The notes below the pieces were generated by a model, which saw nothing but the letters and a program-made list of their open reading frames with translations, was not told where the DNA came from and made no database searches. Positions 19,936 to 28,711 of a DNA stretch of 64,000 bases are shown here, piece by piece (the stretch's first letter is position 1; every line of letters begins with the position of its first letter). The position numbers and the translations under genes were made by a program. Origin of the DNA: Chthonobacter rhizosphaerae (GTDB lineage: Bacteria; Pseudomonadota; Alphaproteobacteria; Rhizobiales; Pleomorphomonadaceae); NCBI RefSeq assembly GCF_013839525.1, contig NZ_JACDIS010000003.1, positions 248,001-312,000 of the forward strand, given 5' to 3'.

Positions 19936-21889
19936 CGCGCCCCCTCGGCTTGCCGCCGCCCGGTCCGTCTCGCGGCGGGCCACTCGAGCCACCGCGCGGC
20001 GGGCCACTCGAGCCACCGCGCGGCGGGCCGCCGGAGCCGCCTCGCGGCGGGCCGCCGTGGCCCTCGGGCCCGCGCTTGCCATGGCCTGCTCTGCCGCCCC
20101 GTTCGTCGTCGCGCCTCGCCTCGGGTCGAGCCCCGGCGGCGGGCCGGGGCCCGCGCGGCCGGGCGTCCTCGCCCCGATCGGGTCCGCGACCGCCCTTCGG
20201 CCGCTCGCCCCTGCCCGCGCCTGCGCCACGGCCGGCGGGGCCGCCGCGCTCGTCGCCGGCCGAATGCCGGCCGCCGTCGCCCCGGTCGAGACGGGTGTCG
20301 GGGCGCGGCTTGTCGGCGCGGGGCTTTTCGGGGTGCGGCCTGTCGGCCCGGGGTGGCCGCTCCGCCCTGGCCTGGCCCGGCATGGGCGATCCGGCGCGCT
20401 TTTCCCGCGCGAGGCGGATCTTCTGCGCCCGCCGGGACTCCGGCTCCTCCGCCGGCGGCTGGCTCCGGGCGTTCGTCCGGCCGGTGGGCCGGCCCTGCGG
20501 CCCGGCGCTTCGGCCCGGCGGCCGGGCGCTCCGGTCGAAGCCGTCCGCGCCGCGATCCGGCCGGCCGCGCGGCGCGGCGTCGTCGAGGTCCCGCTCCCGC
20601 CGGGGCCGGACCTCGGCGGTGAAGCCCGCCTCGGCGCGGCGGCGGCCCCGGAGGTCGCCGCGGGTCGCCTGGCGCACCTCGGTTACTTCGCGCTCGCGCC
20701 GCTCCGCCCCGGCCTTGGCCGAGAGGGTGACGCGCGAGCGTCCGCGCCGGCCCGGGGCAGCGTCCTCGGCGTGCTCGATGTCCGCCTCGTGGCGGCGGCG
20801 CGCCGCCCGGGCGTCCGGCTGGCGCCCGCTCTCGGCCCGCGCGCGGCCCGGCCGCCCCTCGGAACGCGCCTCCCCGGCGCGCGGGTCGGGGCGGGCCTGT
20901 TCCGGCCGTGCCCGCTCGTCGCGCCCCCGCGCCGGGCGGCCCCGGTCGGCGTCGTCCCGCCGCCCGCGCTCGTCCCGGACGGCGGGCGCCGCGTCCTGGC
21001 GGACGCGCCGGCCCGGCGAGCTGCGGGTCGGCATCGGCTCCTCGTCCATCTCCGCCTCGCGCGAGCGGCGGACCGGCATCTGCGGCAGCCGGTCCTCCTC
21101 GCGGGCGCTGAAATCGGCGCCGGACTGGGCGACGAGCGTGGGGCCGAGCTGGTCCTTCAGCACCTTGCGGGGCACCTCCTCGACACTGCCGTCCGGCAGG
21201 TCGCCCAGTTGAAAGGGCCCGAACGACACCCGGATCAGGCGCGTCACGTCGAGCCCCAGATGACCGAGGATGTTCTTCACCTCCCGGTTCTTGCCTTCCC
21301 GCAGGCCCATGGTGAGCCAGGCGTTGTCGCCCTTGCGGCTGTCGAGCGTCGCCTCCACGGCGCCGTAGAGGATGCCGTCGATGGCGACGCCGTCGCGCAG
21401 CTTGTCGAGCTCCTCCTGCTTGATGTCGCCGTGGACGCGCACCCGGTAGCGCCGCAGCCAGCCGGTGGCGGGCAGTTCCAGCACGCGGGCGAGACCGCCG
21501 TCGTTGGTGAGGAGAAGGAGGCCCTCGGTGTTGATGTCGAGCCGGCCGACGGTCATCACCCGGGGCAGGTCCGGCGGCAGCAGGTCGAACACGGTCGGCC
21601 GCCCTTCCGGATCGCGGGTGGTGGTGACGCAGCCGCGCGGCTTGTGGAACAGCCACAGGCGCGTGCGGTCGGCGGAGGGCAGCGGCAGGCCGTCCACCAG
21701 CACCACGTCGTCGGGGCCGACGGTGACGGCGGGGGTCGCCAGCGTCTTGCCGTTGAGGCTGACGCGGCCGTCCTCGATCCAGGCTTCCGCCTCGCGGCGC
21801 GAGCAGAGACCGGCGCGGGCGATCACCTTGGCGATTCGCTCCGGTGCGCTCTTCGGCGCGGCGGGGGTTGAGGTCTTGGGTGTCTTCAT
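19916..21889 (-). CDS. rluB: RluB/RsuA-family 23S rRNA pseudouridine synthase with a long disordered tail
   Basis: This 657-residue protein has an S4 RNA-binding domain (about 16-60) and a pseudouridine synthase domain with FHKPRGCVTTTRDPEGRPTV and catalytic GRLDINTEG (D118), ending near 265. It isomerises a uridine of 23S rRNA. About 390 further residues are Arg/Pro/Gly/Glu-rich without hydrophobic core, and end in GGSSGPPR repeats. Typical RluB has 250-330 residues; extended basic tails occur in Alphaproteobacteria but this one is long. It overlaps rsmD by 20 bp. tadA is divergent, 45 bp away, so the two share a promoter region. Confidence 0.93.
   Translation of the reverse strand: MKTPKTSTPAAPKSAPERIAKVIARAGLCSRREAEAWIEDGRVSLNGKTLATPAVTVGPDDVVLVDGLPLPSADRTRLWLFHKPRGCVTTTRDPEGRPTVFDLLPPDLPRVMTVGRLDINTEGLLLLTNDGGLARVLELPATGWLRRYRVRVHGDIKQEELDKLRDGVAIDGILYGAVEATLDSRKGDNAWLTMGLREGKNREVKNILGHLGLDVTRLIRVSFGPFQLGDLPDGSVEEVPRKVLKDQLGPTLVAQSGADFSAREEDRLPQMPVRRSREAEMDEEPMPTRSSPGRRVRQDAAPAVRDERGRRDDADRGRPARGRDERARPEQARPDPRAGEARSEGRPGRARAESGRQPDARAARRRHEADIEHAEDAAPGRRGRSRVTLSAKAGAERREREVTEVRQATRGDLRGRRRAEAGFTAEVRPRRERDLDDAAPRGRPDRGADGFDRSARPPGRSAGPQGRPTGRTNARSQPPAEEPESRRAQKIRLAREKRAGSPMPGQARAERPPRADRPHPEKPRADKPRPDTRLDRGDGGRHSAGDERGGPAGRGAGAGRGERPKGGRGPDRGEDARPRGPRPAAGARPEARRDDERGGRAGHGKRGPEGHGGPPRGGSGGPPRGGSSGPPRGGSSGPPRDGPGGGKPRGRDADRRR
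19969..20060. repeat. 24-bp repeats encoding the GGSSGPPR tail
   Basis: Units like CGGCGGGCCACTCGAGCCAC recur about every 24 bp near the rluB 3' end, two nearly identical and two diverged. They encode the repeated Gly-Gly-Ser-Ser-Gly-Pro-Pro-Arg on the minus strand. The near-identity at DNA level indicates recent slippage expansion. Confidence 0.8.
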
Positions 21890-21934
21890 GGCAGGCGTGA
21901 ATAGCAGGGAAACCGCCGGCAAGGAACGAGGATC

Positions 21935-22444
21935 GTGAGTTCGGACCACCACCCGCCGGCGGCCGGCCCGGCCGCCTCCGCGACGGCCTCCACCGGCGGC
22001 CCGGCCGCCTCCTTCATGGACGTCGCCCTCGGCGAGGCCCGCGCCGCCGCCGCCCGGGGCGAGGTGCCGGTCGGCGCGGTGGTGGTGAGGGACGGCGCCG
22101 TGGTCGCCGCCGCCGGCAACCGCACCCTGGAGGACCGCGACCCGACCGCCCACGCGGAGGTGCTCGCCATCCGGGCCGCCGCGGCCCGGCTCGGCTCCGA
22201 GCGGCTGGTCGGCTGCGACCTCTACGTGACCCTGGAGCCGTGCCCCATGTGCGCGGGCGCGATCTCGTTCGCCCGCATCCGCCGGCTCTACTACGGGGCC
22301 GCCGACGAGAAGGGCGGCGCGGTGGACCACGGCGTGCGGCTCTTCGCGAGCCCCACGTGCCACCACGCGCCGGAGGTCTACGCCGGCCTCGCCGAGACCG
22401 ACGCGGCCGCCCTCCTCAAGGATTTCTTCCGGCGGCGTCGATGA
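21935..22444 (+). CDS. tadA: tRNA-specific adenosine-34 deaminase
   Basis: This 169-residue deaminase carries the zinc/catalytic HAE (H73-E75, PTAHAEVLAI) and PCPMC (C103, C106) motifs plus the RIRRLYYGA block. It converts wobble A34 of tRNA-Arg(ACG) to inosine. The GTG start at 21935 has AAGGAACGAGGA just upstream; an ATG at 22016 would give a core-length enzyme but has no ribosome-binding site, so the 27-residue Ala/Ser-rich extension is probably real. Its 3' end shares a 26-bp direct repeat with the end of the convergent patatin gene. Confidence 0.93.
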   Translation: MSSDHHPPAAGPAASATASTGGPAASFMDVALGEARAAAARGEVPVGAVVVRDGAVVAAAGNRTLEDRDPTAHAEVLAIRAAAARLGSERLVGCDLYVTLEPCPMCAGAISFARIRRLYYGAADEKGGAVDHGVRLFASPTCHHAPEVYAGLAETDAAALLKDFFRRRR

Positions 22445-22488
22445 CGCCGACCGCTCAGGGGCTTCTTCCGGCGGCGTCGATGACGCCG
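22424..22488. repeat. 26-bp direct repeat spanning the ends of tadA and the patatin gene
   Basis: A 26-bp sequence starting TTCTTCCGGCGGCGTCG is present at 22424-22449 and again at 22463-22488. The first copy contains the tadA stop; the second encodes the last residues of the convergent patatin-like protein. One of the two C-terminal ends was therefore probably copied from the other. Confidence 0.9.
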
Positions 22489-23342
22489 GCCGCGGCGCGC
22501 CCCTCCAGGAGCGCCGCGACCTTGCGCTTCACCTCGTCCTTCACGGCCTGGGTGGACTTCAGGATCGCCATGGCCTTCAGGAAGTCCATCACCCGGAAGA
22601 GGTCCACCGCCGGCTTGATCAGGATGTCCGGGGTGCGGGATTTCAGCTTCTCGGCGGTCACCGTCTGCATCAGGATCTGGCTCGCCCCGAAGATGCTCTC
22701 CGTCGCGTTCGGGATCGGCCGGTTGGCCGGACGCACCGGCATGCCCACCACGTCGACGGCGATCACCACGTCCACGTCCTCCGGCAGGCGGTCGAACGGC
22801 AGGGGATTCACCACGCCGCCGTCGATCAGCACGCGCCCGTCGATCTCGACGGGCCGGAACAGGATCGGGATGGCGATCGAGGCCGCGATGGCCGGCCGAA
22901 GCGGGCCGGAGGCGAGCGCCACCTCCTGGCAGCCGTAGAAATCGGCGGCCATGACGCAGAACCGGGTGGTCAGGGCGTCGAACCGGTCCGGCACGGCGGC
23001 GGGCAGGAAGAGCTCGATGGTCTTCTCCGCGTCGAACTGGACGAGGCCACCGCCGAAGAGGTCCGCGAAGGTCTTCGGCCGCAACTGCCACACCTTGCCC
23101 CACACGTCCGCCTGCTTGGCGAAGGTGGCCTGCACGACTTCGCGCACCTCCGCACCGGTCATGCCGGCCGCGTAGCCGGCGCCGACGATGGCGCCGATGG
23201 ACGTGCCGGTGATCGCCGACGGCCTGAGGCCCATCTCGTCCAGGGCCTCCAGCACGTGCACATGCGCAAGCCCCCTGGCTCCGCCGCCGCCGAGAGCGAG
23301 GCCGATGCGTGGGGTGGCGGGACTATCGGGCATTGCGGGCAT
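22455..23342 (-). CDS. Patatin-like phospholipase family protein
   Basis: This 295-residue protein has the patatin layout: oxyanion loop GGGGAR (18-23), nucleophile elbow GTSIG (S48), and the dyad Asp in DGGVVNP near 173. This is the bacterial RssA-like class of serine acylhydrolase, a cytosolic protein without a signal peptide; the lipid substrate is unknown. A second Met at residue 4 is an alternative start, and no clear ribosome-binding site decides between them. The C terminus lies in a duplicated 26-bp element. Confidence 0.9.
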   Translation of the reverse strand: MPAMPDSPATPRIGLALGGGGARGLAHVHVLEALDEMGLRPSAITGTSIGAIVGAGYAAGMTGAEVREVVQATFAKQADVWGKVWQLRPKTFADLFGGGLVQFDAEKTIELFLPAAVPDRFDALTTRFCVMAADFYGCQEVALASGPLRPAIAASIAIPILFRPVEIDGRVLIDGGVVNPLPFDRLPEDVDVVIAVDVVGMPVRPANRPIPNATESIFGASQILMQTVTAEKLKSRTPDILIKPAVDLFRVMDFLKAMAILKSTQAVKDEVKRKVAALLEGRAAAGVIDAAGRSP

Positions 23343-23739
23343 CCGGGGGCGAGGGGCGCCGATGGACTATAGCGGACTTGCGGCGGAGACGAGGCGGGGT
23401 GACGGGCCGGATTTGTGGTGGGCGACAGGCCTCAGGCTTGCGCGCCGCCTGTTCCCCAAGGCGTCACTCCGGCGGAAGCCGGAGCCCAACCGCAGGGCGG
23501 ATCATCCGCGACGTCGCGGGTGGCGGGGGCGACGGTTGGATCCCGGCTTTCGCCGGGATGACGGCTGTGGCAATGGCCGAGGCTGGTGGCTGAGGGGCAA
23601 TGGCCGAGGCCGATCGCGGAGGATCGGGCCGGATTTGTGGTGGGCGACAGGACTCTTGTCGTGGGCGCCTGGACTCAGGCTTGCGCGCTGGCTGTTCCCC
23701 AGGGCGTCGCTCTACCCCCCCCCCCGAACCGGCCTTCCG
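23343..23739. other. Intergenic region with a duplicated block, REP pair and poly-C run
   Basis: These 397 bp lie between the patatin start and the purD stop. They contain two diverged copies of a block beginning GCCGGATTTGTGGTGGGCGA (about 23405 and 23629), an inverted pair of REP-like palindromes (23463-23563) and a run of 11 C (23715-23725). No real ORF is apparent. Confidence 0.7.
23463..23563. repeat. Inverted pair of REP-like palindromes
   Basis: The left element has stem CTCCGGC-GGAA-GCCGGAG followed by CCCAACCG. The right element is inverted: GGTTGGA followed by TCCCGGC-TTTC-GCCGGGA and TGACGG. The stem changes are compensated between the two. The same family occurs at 52986-53197. 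Confidence 0.8.
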
Positions 23740-25008
23740 TTATCCCCGCGTCACCGCCCGCCAGCCGATGTCGCGGCGGCAGAAGCCGTCCGGCCAGCGG
23801 ATCCGGTCCACCGCCGCGTAGGCCTTCGCCTGCGCCTCGGCGACGTCGGCGCCGGTGGCGGTGACGGCCAGCACGCGGCCGCCGTTCGCCACGACGCGGC
23901 CGTCCCTCATCGCCGTGCCGGCGTGGTAGACCGTGGCGCCCAGCGCCTCCGCGTCCGCGATGCCCTCGATGGTCGAGCCCTTGGCATAGGCTCCCGGATA
24001 GCCCTTCGCGGCCATCACCACGGTCAGGGCGGTCTCGTCGGAGAAGCCGACCGCCACGTCCTTCAGCCGCCCCTCGGTGGCCGCGAGGGCGAGTTCCAGG
24101 AGGTCGGTGGTCATGCGCGGCAGCATGACCTCCGTCTCCGGATCGCCGAAGCGCGTGTTGTACTCGATCAGTTTCGGTCCTTCGGCGGTGATCATCAGGC
24201 CGGCGAACAGGATGCCGGTGAAGGGCGTGCCGCGCCGGGCCATGGCGGCCACCGTGGGGCGCACGATCTCGGCCATGATGCGCTCGGCCATGGCGGCGTC
24301 CACGATCGGGGCGGGCGAATAGGCTCCCATGCCGCCGGTGTTCGGGCCGGTGTCGCCGTCGCCCACGCGCTTGTGGTCCTGGGCGGCGGTGAGCGGCTTC
24401 ACGGTCTCGCCGTCCGCGACGGCGAAGAAGCTCGCCTCCTCGCCGACCAGCATCTCCTCCACGACCACTTCGGCGCCCGCGGCCCCGAACGCGCCCGTGA
24501 AGCAGGCGTCGACGGCGGCGAGCGCCTCCTCGACGGTCTCGGCGACGACCACGCCCTTGCCGGCGGCGAGCCCGTCCGCCTTCACGACGATCGGCGCGCC
24601 GTGCTCGATCACATAGGCGCGCGCGGCGGAGGCTTCGGTGAAGCGGCCGTAGGCGGCCGTCGGGATGAAGGCCTCGCGGCAGAGGTCCTTCGTGTAGCCC
24701 TTGGAGCCTTCCAGCTGCGCCGCCGCCCGGGACGGCCCGAACGCCTTGACGCCGGCGGCCTTGAGGTCGTCGACGAGGCCGGCGACGAGCGGCGCCTCCG
24801 GCCCGATGAAGACGAGGTCGACGGCCTCGCGCCGGCAGAAGTCGATCACCGCCGGGTGGTCGGCCGGATCGAGGGCCGCGATCTCGGCCAGCGACCCGAT
24901 GCCGGCGTTGCCGGGCGCCGCGGTGAGCCGGGTGAGGAGCGGCGAGGCCTTCAGCTTGGCCGCGATCGCATGTTCGCGGCCGCCGGAGCCGATCAGGAGC
25001 ACGTGCAT
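23740..25008 (-). CDS. purD: Phosphoribosylamine-glycine ligase
   Basis: This 422-residue ATP-grasp enzyme matches [20 protein letters not shown] at the start, [11 protein letters not shown], the [11 protein letters not shown] loop, [30 protein letters not shown], and a C-terminal domain. It joins glycine to phosphoribosylamine in purine synthesis. The start at 25008 is fixed by the family; the frame continues 75 residues upstream without similarity. The poly-C tract lies 14 bp after the stop. Confidence 0.97.
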   Translation of the reverse strand: MHVLLIGSGGREHAIAAKLKASPLLTRLTAAPGNAGIGSLAEIAALDPADHPAVIDFCRREAVDLVFIGPEAPLVAGLVDDLKAAGVKAFGPSRAAAQLEGSKGYTKDLCREAFIPTAAYGRFTEASAARAYVIEHGAPIVVKADGLAAGKGVVVAETVEEALAAVDACFTGAFGAAGAEVVVEEMLVGEEASFFAVADGETVKPLTAAQDHKRVGDGDTGPNTGGMGAYSPAPIVDAAMAERIMAEIVRPTVAAMARRGTPFTGILFAGLMITAEGPKLIEYNTRFGDPETEVMLPRMTTDLLELALAATEGRLKDVAVGFSDETALTVVMAAKGYPGAYAKGSTIEGIADAEALGATVYHAGTAMRDGRVVANGGRVLAVTATGADVAEAQAKAYAAVDRIRWPDGFCRRDIGWRAVTRG

Positions 25009-25183
25009 CGCCAGGACCCTTCCACCCCAATTCCAGAGCCGCGCGCCTACCACGCCCCGGCCCGTCCGCCAAGGGGGACGGGCGGGTGTGGTGGGGGACG
25101 TCGCGCGCGCGGCGGTTGCTCCGGCGCTCGGCGCGGGAACGGGAACCGCTGACGTGTTCGCCCGTGCGCTGGAATGCGTGGGT

Positions 25184-25201
25184 GGTCGGCCTGCGCCGAC
25201 C
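25184..25201. repeat. Covarying hairpin repeat, GGTCGGC/GCCGACC variant
   Basis: The stem is GGTCGGC-CTGC-GCCGACC, with the conserved left flank GCGTGGGT and right flank ATGACG. Compared with the copies at 2400 and 33190, both stem strands changed together, keeping the pairing. Confidence 0.85.
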
Positions 25202-25247
25202 ATGACGCGTGGGGGGAACCGGGGCCGGTGCAAATGGGGGACGTTGC

Positions 25248-25350
25248 GCGTTCCACGGTCGCTCCGGCCGTCGACGTGCGGTCGCGCTCCATGGTCGCTC
25301 CGGCGATCGGCGTCCGGTCGCGCTCCATGGTCGCTCCGGCGATCGGCGCG
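25248..25350. repeat. 36-bp tandem repeat upstream of ubiA
   Basis: There are three consecutive 36-bp units: a diverged copy (25248-25283), a second beginning GCGCTCCATGGTCGCTCCGG (25284-25319), and a third nearly identical but truncated (25320-25350). They end about 80 bp before the ubiA start. Confidence 0.88.
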
Positions 25351-25428
25351 GGGACGGAGTTCGGGCCGGACGGCCCGGCCGGATCAGCCCCCCTCGCCTC
25401 CAGCGCCCGAACCGGCTACATCCTCCCC

Positions 25429-26367
25429 ATGACCGAACGCCCCGACCTCGCCATTCCGGACGCCCGACGCGGCAATTGGGTGGAGACCATCGCGCCGGCC
25501 TGGTTCCGGCCCTATGCCCAGCTGGCGCGGCTCGACCGGCCGATCGGCTGGTGGCTGCTGCTGTGGCCGTGCTGGTGGTCGCTGGCGCTCGCCACGGGGG
25601 CGGCGGGGGAGCCGGTGCCGAACGTCTGGCACGGCGTCCTGTTCTTCGTGGGCGCGGTGGTGATGCGCGGCGCGGGGTGCACCTACAACGACATCGTGGA
25701 CCGGGACATCGACGCCAAGGTCGCCCGCACCCGCGCCCGGCCGATTCCGGCCGGCCGGGTGAGCGCCAAGCAGGCGACGGCCTTCATGATCCTCCTGTCG
25801 CTGATCGGCTTCCTGGTGCTCGTGCAGTTCAACCTCTACTCCATCCTGCTCGGGATGGGGTCGCTCGCGGTGGTCGCCGTCTATCCGTTCATGAAGCGCG
25901 TCACCGGCTACCCGCAGATCGTGCTGGGGCTCGCCTTCTCGTGGGGGGCGCTCATGGGCTGGTCGGTCACGTTCGGCGGCCTCGCGGCGCCGGCGCTGCT
26001 GCTCTACGGGGCGGCGGTGATCTGGACGGTCGGCTACGACACCATCTATGCCCACCAGGACCGGGAGGACGACGCCCTCATCGGCCTCGGCTCCACGGCG
26101 CGCAGCTTCGGGGCGGCGACGCCGGCGTGGCTCACCGGCCTCTACGGGGCGACGGTTCTCCTGGTGCTGATGGCGCTGGCGACGGCGGGATCGGGCGTGT
26201 TCGCCTATGCGGGCGCGGCCGCCTTCGGGGCGCATCTCGCCTGGCAGGTCGCCCGCTTCGACATGGCCGACGGCGACCGCTGCCTCATGCTCTTCAAGAG
26301 CAACCGGGAGGCCGGGCTCCTGCTCTTCGTCGGCCTCGTGGCCGACGCCGCCATCCGGTCGCTCTGA
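25429..26367 (+). CDS. ubiA: 4-hydroxybenzoate polyprenyltransferase
   Basis: This 312-residue prenyltransferase has about eight membrane helices. The first Asp-rich motif is NDIVDRDID (87-95) with RTRARPI, and the second is [18 protein letters not shown]. It attaches the polyprenyl chain to 4-hydroxybenzoate in ubiquinone synthesis at the inner membrane. The start is the ATG at 25429, which gives a family-like N terminus; the frame runs upstream through the tandem repeats but that is not coding. Confidence 0.96.
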   Translation: MTERPDLAIPDARRGNWVETIAPAWFRPYAQLARLDRPIGWWLLLWPCWWSLALATGAAGEPVPNVWHGVLFFVGAVVMRGAGCTYNDIVDRDIDAKVARTRARPIPAGRVSAKQATAFMILLSLIGFLVLVQFNLYSILLGMGSLAVVAVYPFMKRVTGYPQIVLGLAFSWGALMGWSVTFGGLAAPALLLYGAAVIWTVGYDTIYAHQDREDDALIGLGSTARSFGAATPAWLTGLYGATVLLVLMALATAGSGVFAYAGAAAFGAHLAWQVARFDMADGDRCLMLFKSNREAGLLLFVGLVADAAIRSL

Positions 26368-26399
26368 GCGGCGGCGGATGTCGCTTTGCGGATCACTCC

Positions 26400-26475
26400 G
26401 GCGCGACGAACCCGCCGGCTTTCAATCGGGCGCGACGATCTCGCCGGCTTTCACTCGGGCGCGATGATCTCGCGG
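26400..26475. repeat. 29-bp tandem triplication of the DUF6101 gene's 3' end
   Basis: Three units of about 29 bp (26400-26427, 26428-26456, 26457-26475) carry GGGCGCGACGATCTCGCCGG-type sequence. Read on the minus strand, each unit encodes a version of EIVAP[E/D] followed by a stop codon, so the final codons and stop of the gene are repeated twice downstream of the functional stop. Confidence 0.88.
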
Positions 26476-27014
26476 AGGCCGCGCAGGACCGGCAGCGGCC
26501 CCTTGGCGCCGGTCTTGCGGCGGACGAGGAAGCGTGGCCGCCGGTTGCGGAACTGGTTGATGCGCCGGCGCGGCAGCGGCCGGTCCATCGGGATGGCGTC
26601 CGCGGTGGCGACCGCCGTCGCCAGCCCGTCGAGGCCGACCACCAGCATCGGCATCTTCAGGGCCTTCGCCCAGGCCTGCCAGTCCTCGGCGGCGGCCTCC
26701 ATGTCGCGAGTGACGAGAAGCGGCAGGGAGAGCGCCGGGTCGCGGTGCATCAGCTCCACGCTCGCCGTCACGCCGAGCGCCCCCTCCGGCACCACCCGGA
26801 CGGCGACGCCCTCGTAGGCCTCCAGCGGAAGGCTGAGCGTCAGCGGCAGGCCGGACAGGCTGCGCTTCACCACCACGCCGCGGTCGTCCAGATAGACGGA
26901 CGCGTCCTGGAGCGACGACGCGCCGGCTTCGGTCGGCACCTTGAACCGGGCAGGCAGGGCCTGCGGGTCGATCCTGAGGGTGCGTCCGATCCAAACCGGG
27001 CTGAGAGCTGTCAT
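26451..27014 (-). CDS. DUF6101 family protein
   Basis: This 187-residue protein is conserved in Rhizobiales and matches DUF6101 in length and in its LDDRGVVVKR, LPLEAYEGVAVR and C-terminal RRRINQFRNRRPRFLVRRK blocks. It has no signal peptide or membrane helix; the C terminus is very basic. The function is unknown. It is divergent from pmbA across 353 bp, an arrangement I recall from other Rhizobiales. The end lies in a tandem duplication. Confidence 0.85.
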   Translation of the reverse strand: MTALSPVWIGRTLRIDPQALPARFKVPTEAGASSLQDASVYLDDRGVVVKRSLSGLPLTLSLPLEAYEGVAVRVVPEGALGVTASVELMHRDPALSLPLLVTRDMEAAAEDWQAWAKALKMPMLVVGLDGLATAVATADAIPMDRPLPRRRINQFRNRRPRFLVRRKTGAKGPLPVLRGLREIIAPE

Positions 27015-27367
27015 GAGGGTCGCGGCCTTGTTCGTCAGAAACCTGATCCGGGAACGGACCGGCGTCGCAGCCGGCCCGTCCGTTGTCGATCACCACCCTA
27101 GGCCGGCCCCACCCCCCTTCGGCTTAACCGACGTGCTTGACATTTCCTTGCAGGCAGAAAGGGTTAGCGAGGCGTGAACCGCCCCTTGCGGGGACGCGCC
27201 GTTAACGTCCGGGTCACGGCCGGCCCTTCCCAAACGGCCTTTCGCGTCCCACATCGCAAAACGGGGCCGCCCGTCCGCGGCTCTCCCGTCTTCCGCACCG
27301 CAGCGGACCCTTGCCGGGGTCGGCGCGAGGCCGTAAACAACCAACGCCGTCTGACAGGAACCCTCCG
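27015..27367. other. Divergent region DUF6101-pmbA
   Basis: This 353-bp region lies between divergent start codons and should hold both promoters. It includes CTTAACC (near 27124) and GTTAACG (near 27202) half-sites of the kind CtrA uses, but not the spaced pair. I see no RNA gene or ORF. Confidence 0.45.
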
Positions 27368-28711
27368 ATGACCGATCTCGTGGACCTCTCTGCGCTGCAG
27401 GCCCAGGCGCAGCGTCTGGTGGAGGCCGCCCGCCGGGCGGGCGCCGATGCCGCCGACGCGGTGGCGATCCGGTCGGTCAACCAGGTGGTGTCCGTGCGGC
27501 TCGGCAAGACCGAGAAGGTGGAGCATTCCGAGAACGAGGACTTCGGCCTCAGGGTGTTCGTCGGCAGGCAGAACGCCACCATCTCGGCCACCATGGGGGC
27601 GGACGTGGCCGAACTCGCCGAGCGGGCGGTCGCGATGGCGCGCGTCGCCCCGCCGGACGCCTATGCGGGCTTGGCGGATGCGGACCGGCTGATCCATGCC
27701 TTCCCGGATCTCGATCTCCTCGACCGCTCGCTGCCCGCCACGGAGGCGCTGGTCGAGCGCGCCGTCGCCACCGAGGACGCCGCCCGCGCGGTCGCCGGCG
27801 TCACCAACTCCGGCGGCGCGAACGCCTACTGGAGCCGGGCCGGTGTCGCGCTCGTGACGTCCCACGGCTTCTCCGGGTCCTACGAGACCTCCGGCCACGG
27901 CCACAGCGTCTCGGTCATCGCCGGCGAGGGCACCGGCATGGAGCGCGACTGGGAGGCCTCCGGCAAGATCCACCTGGAGGACCTGAAGTCGCCCGAGGAG
28001 GTCGGCCGCGTCGCGGGCGAGCGGGCGGTGAAGCGCCTCGATCCGCGCAAGATCGACACCCGCACCGCCACGGTGGTCTACGACCCGCGGGTCTCCACCG
28101 GCATCCTCGGCGCCCTGACGGGCGGCATCAACGGCGGCGCCATCGCGCGGAAGACGTCGTTCCTGAAGGACAAGCTCGGCCAGCGCATCATGCCGGCCGG
28201 CATCCGCATCACCGACGATCCGACCCGCCGCCGCGGCCCGGGCTCGCGCCCGTTCGACGGCGAGGGCCTCGCGGCCGAGCCCATGGACCTCGTCACCGAC
28301 GGCGTCCTGCAGACCTGGATCCTCGACAGCGCGTCCGCCCGCGAGCTCGGCCTCGCGTCCAACGGCCGCGCCGCCCGCGGCCTCGGCTCGCCGGGCGCGA
28401 GCGCCACCAACGTGCTTCTCCATCCGGGCGAGATGTCGCCGGAGGAACTGATCCGCGGCATCGGCGAGGGCCTCTACGTGACCGACTTCATCGGCCACGG
28501 CTCCAACCTCGTCACCGGCGACTATTCGCGCGGCGCCGCCGGCTTCTGGATCGAGAACGGCGAGCTCGCCTATCCGGTGGCGGAGATCACCGTGGCGGGC
28601 AATCTCCACGAGATGTTCATGCGCATCGTGCCGGCCAACGACATCGAATACCGCGGCTCGTTCGTCGCCCCCACCCTTGCGATCGAGGGCCTCACCATTG
28701 CCGGACGCTGA
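27368..28711 (+). CDS. pmbA: TldE/PmbA, partner subunit of TldD
   Basis: This 447-residue member of the TldD/PmbA family has VGRQNATISATMGADV, a GKTEKVEHSENEDFGLRVFVG opening segment, YDPRVSTGILGALTGGINGGAIA and SRGAAGFWIENGELAYPV. It lacks the HExxxH zinc motif of TldD, as PmbA does. It forms the heterodimeric peptidase with TldD (encoded at 11109). Start 27368 is chosen for family length; 19 upstream codons are unlikely. The cysQ gene overlaps its 3' end by 14 bp. Confidence 0.95.
   Translation: MTDLVDLSALQAQAQRLVEAARRAGADAADAVAIRSVNQVVSVRLGKTEKVEHSENEDFGLRVFVGRQNATISATMGADVAELAERAVAMARVAPPDAYAGLADADRLIHAFPDLDLLDRSLPATEALVERAVATEDAARAVAGVTNSGGANAYWSRAGVALVTSHGFSGSYETSGHGHSVSVIAGEGTGMERDWEASGKIHLEDLKSPEEVGRVAGERAVKRLDPRKIDTRTATVVYDPRVSTGILGALTGGINGGAIARKTSFLKDKLGQRIMPAGIRITDDPTRRRGPGSRPFDGEGLAAEPMDLVTDGVLQTWILDSASARELGLASNGRAARGLGSPGASATNVLLHPGEMSPEELIRGIGEGLYVTDFIGHGSNLVTGDYSRGAAGFWIENGELAYPVAEITVAGNLHEMFMRIVPANDIEYRGSFVAPTLAIEGLTIAGR

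Larger units (their letters stand above)
25009..25428. other. Divergent region purD-ubiA with hairpin and tandem repeats
   Basis: This 420-bp region should hold promoters for purD (minus) and ubiA (plus). It contains one copy of the covarying hairpin (25184-25201) and a three-copy 36-bp tandem repeat (25248-25350). I cannot place promoters with confidence. Confidence 0.6.

Noticed and set aside
19610..21871. A 753-codon plus-strand frame opposite rluB
   Set aside because: It mirrors the low-complexity tail of RluB. The S4 and pseudouridine-synthase motifs lie on the minus strand.
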